Assembly: GCA_002282015.1 (NCBI GenBank)
Contig: NCIJ01000004.1
Location: 47,609-111,608 of the forward strand
Length of the DNA stretch: 64,000 nucleotides
Origin: Sulfuricurvum sp. 17-40-25
GTDB lineage: Bacteria > Campylobacterota > Campylobacteria > Campylobacterales > Sulfurimonadaceae
Direction: 5' to 3'
Of the stretch, positions 63,719 through 64,000 are shown piece after piece. The translations under genes and the position numbers were made by a program. The notes beneath the pieces are model-generated. The model had not been told where the DNA came from. It did no database searches and saw nothing but the letters and a program-made list of their open reading frames with translations. Numbering within the stretch: position 1 is the stretch's first letter; every line of letters begins with the position of its first letter.

Positions 63719-64000
63719 CTACTCAATTGTATCATTAAAAGTAATAGTGCTACAAAAATACACACTAAAAATAAAAAGTTTTTTGCCCAAAAATAGGTAA
63801 AAATGCCTATATAATAAATTATAATTTTAAATAATTTATTATAATCTACAATTCTCTCATCTTATTCTACTTATCCGCAATAGGAAAATGTCATCATTCA
63901 CGTGGTTTGAGCCATAAAATAAAGTGCAATTTACCTGTATTTATTTACTATAAAGTACACTATATAAATGTAATATACTATAAAATAATGTTAAGTAATT
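63719..64000. other. AT-rich non-coding DNA downstream of the integrase
   Basis: These 282 bases hold no credible gene. A perfect 13-base inverted repeat with an 8-base loop (TATAATAAATTAT at 63810-63822, ATAATTTATTATA at 63831-63843) stands out, and near the end ACTATAAA and TATACTATAAA recur, as in a promoter or operator of a gene outside the window. No copy of the tRNA-Ala 3' end is found here, so the right attachment site lies further on. Confidence 0.6.

Overview
The window looks like the chromosome of a motile, respiratory member of the Campylobacterota (former Epsilonproteobacteria), most likely near Sulfurimonas/Sulfuricurvum. The reasons are AT-rich intergenic DNA, TATAAT-type -10 boxes with poor -35 boxes, two sigma-54-type promoters in front of flagellar hook genes, a Campylobacter-type single-domain globin, a TlpD-like CZB chemoreceptor, and many c-di-GMP and chemotaxis proteins. 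The genus is inference; no rRNA lies in the window.

Layout. 1-5100: tail of a TamB-like gene, an MgtC/DUF4010 membrane protein, a GGDEF-EAL protein with a degenerate EAL domain, and a haem-motif sensor with an altered HD-GYP domain. 5136-7164: selU-selD selenium pair. 7169-15368: a nitric oxide block, with nnrS divergent from norCBDQ, an Rrf2 Fe-S type regulator, a globin-coupled sensor fused to a PsiE-like membrane domain, a Cgb-type globin and an HPP membrane protein. The norC and globin promoters share a palindromic motif that I do not recognise. 15430-19448: TolC / HlyD / FtsX / ATPase efflux operon. 19541-24924: soluble CZB chemoreceptor, FapA-family protein, and a PAS-GGDEF sensor split inside a PAS domain. 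24992-31800: tRNA-Ser, dgt, a DUF1538 transporter-like protein with a C-terminal PII-like domain, a flavoprotein, and typA. 31887-37880: fliK-flgD and two hook-family genes. 37944-46731: a 21-codon ORF with a strong ribosome-binding site, RDD and MFS membrane proteins, a four-gene minus-strand operon, a SUV3-like helicase, DUF3972, HD-GYP and YajQ. 46781-49345: fumarate reductase/succinate dehydrogenase flavoprotein and iron-sulfur genes, with two overlapping small ORFs between them. 49461-50695: two divergent toxin-antitoxin pairs. 50692-61991: AEC transporter, D-2-hydroxyacid dehydrogenase, purT, rpsU, a chemoreceptor plus a Sel1-phospholipase A fusion, dnaG, a PP-loop tRNA-thiolation-like protein, a copper-type pair, a GGDEF-fold protein without GGDEF, and a SPOR-like protein. 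62140-64000: tRNA-Ala(GGC) followed by a P4-type integrase, so an integrated element seems to begin here and run past the window.

How it fits together. The nitric oxide block combines removal of NO (NorCB with its assembly factors NorD and NorQ, and the globin), NnrS, and haem or Fe-S sensing (globin-coupled sensor, Rrf2), apparently with common promoter motifs. A second theme is second-messenger signalling by altered domains: a GGDEF-EAL protein lacking two EAL catalytic residues, an HD-GYP protein with Tyr in place of the metal-binding His, a GGDEF-fold protein with no active-site motif, and a broken PAS-GGDEF gene. There are no stretches over 300 bases without a gene; the longest, 63719-64000, is AT-rich and holds inverted and direct repeats only.
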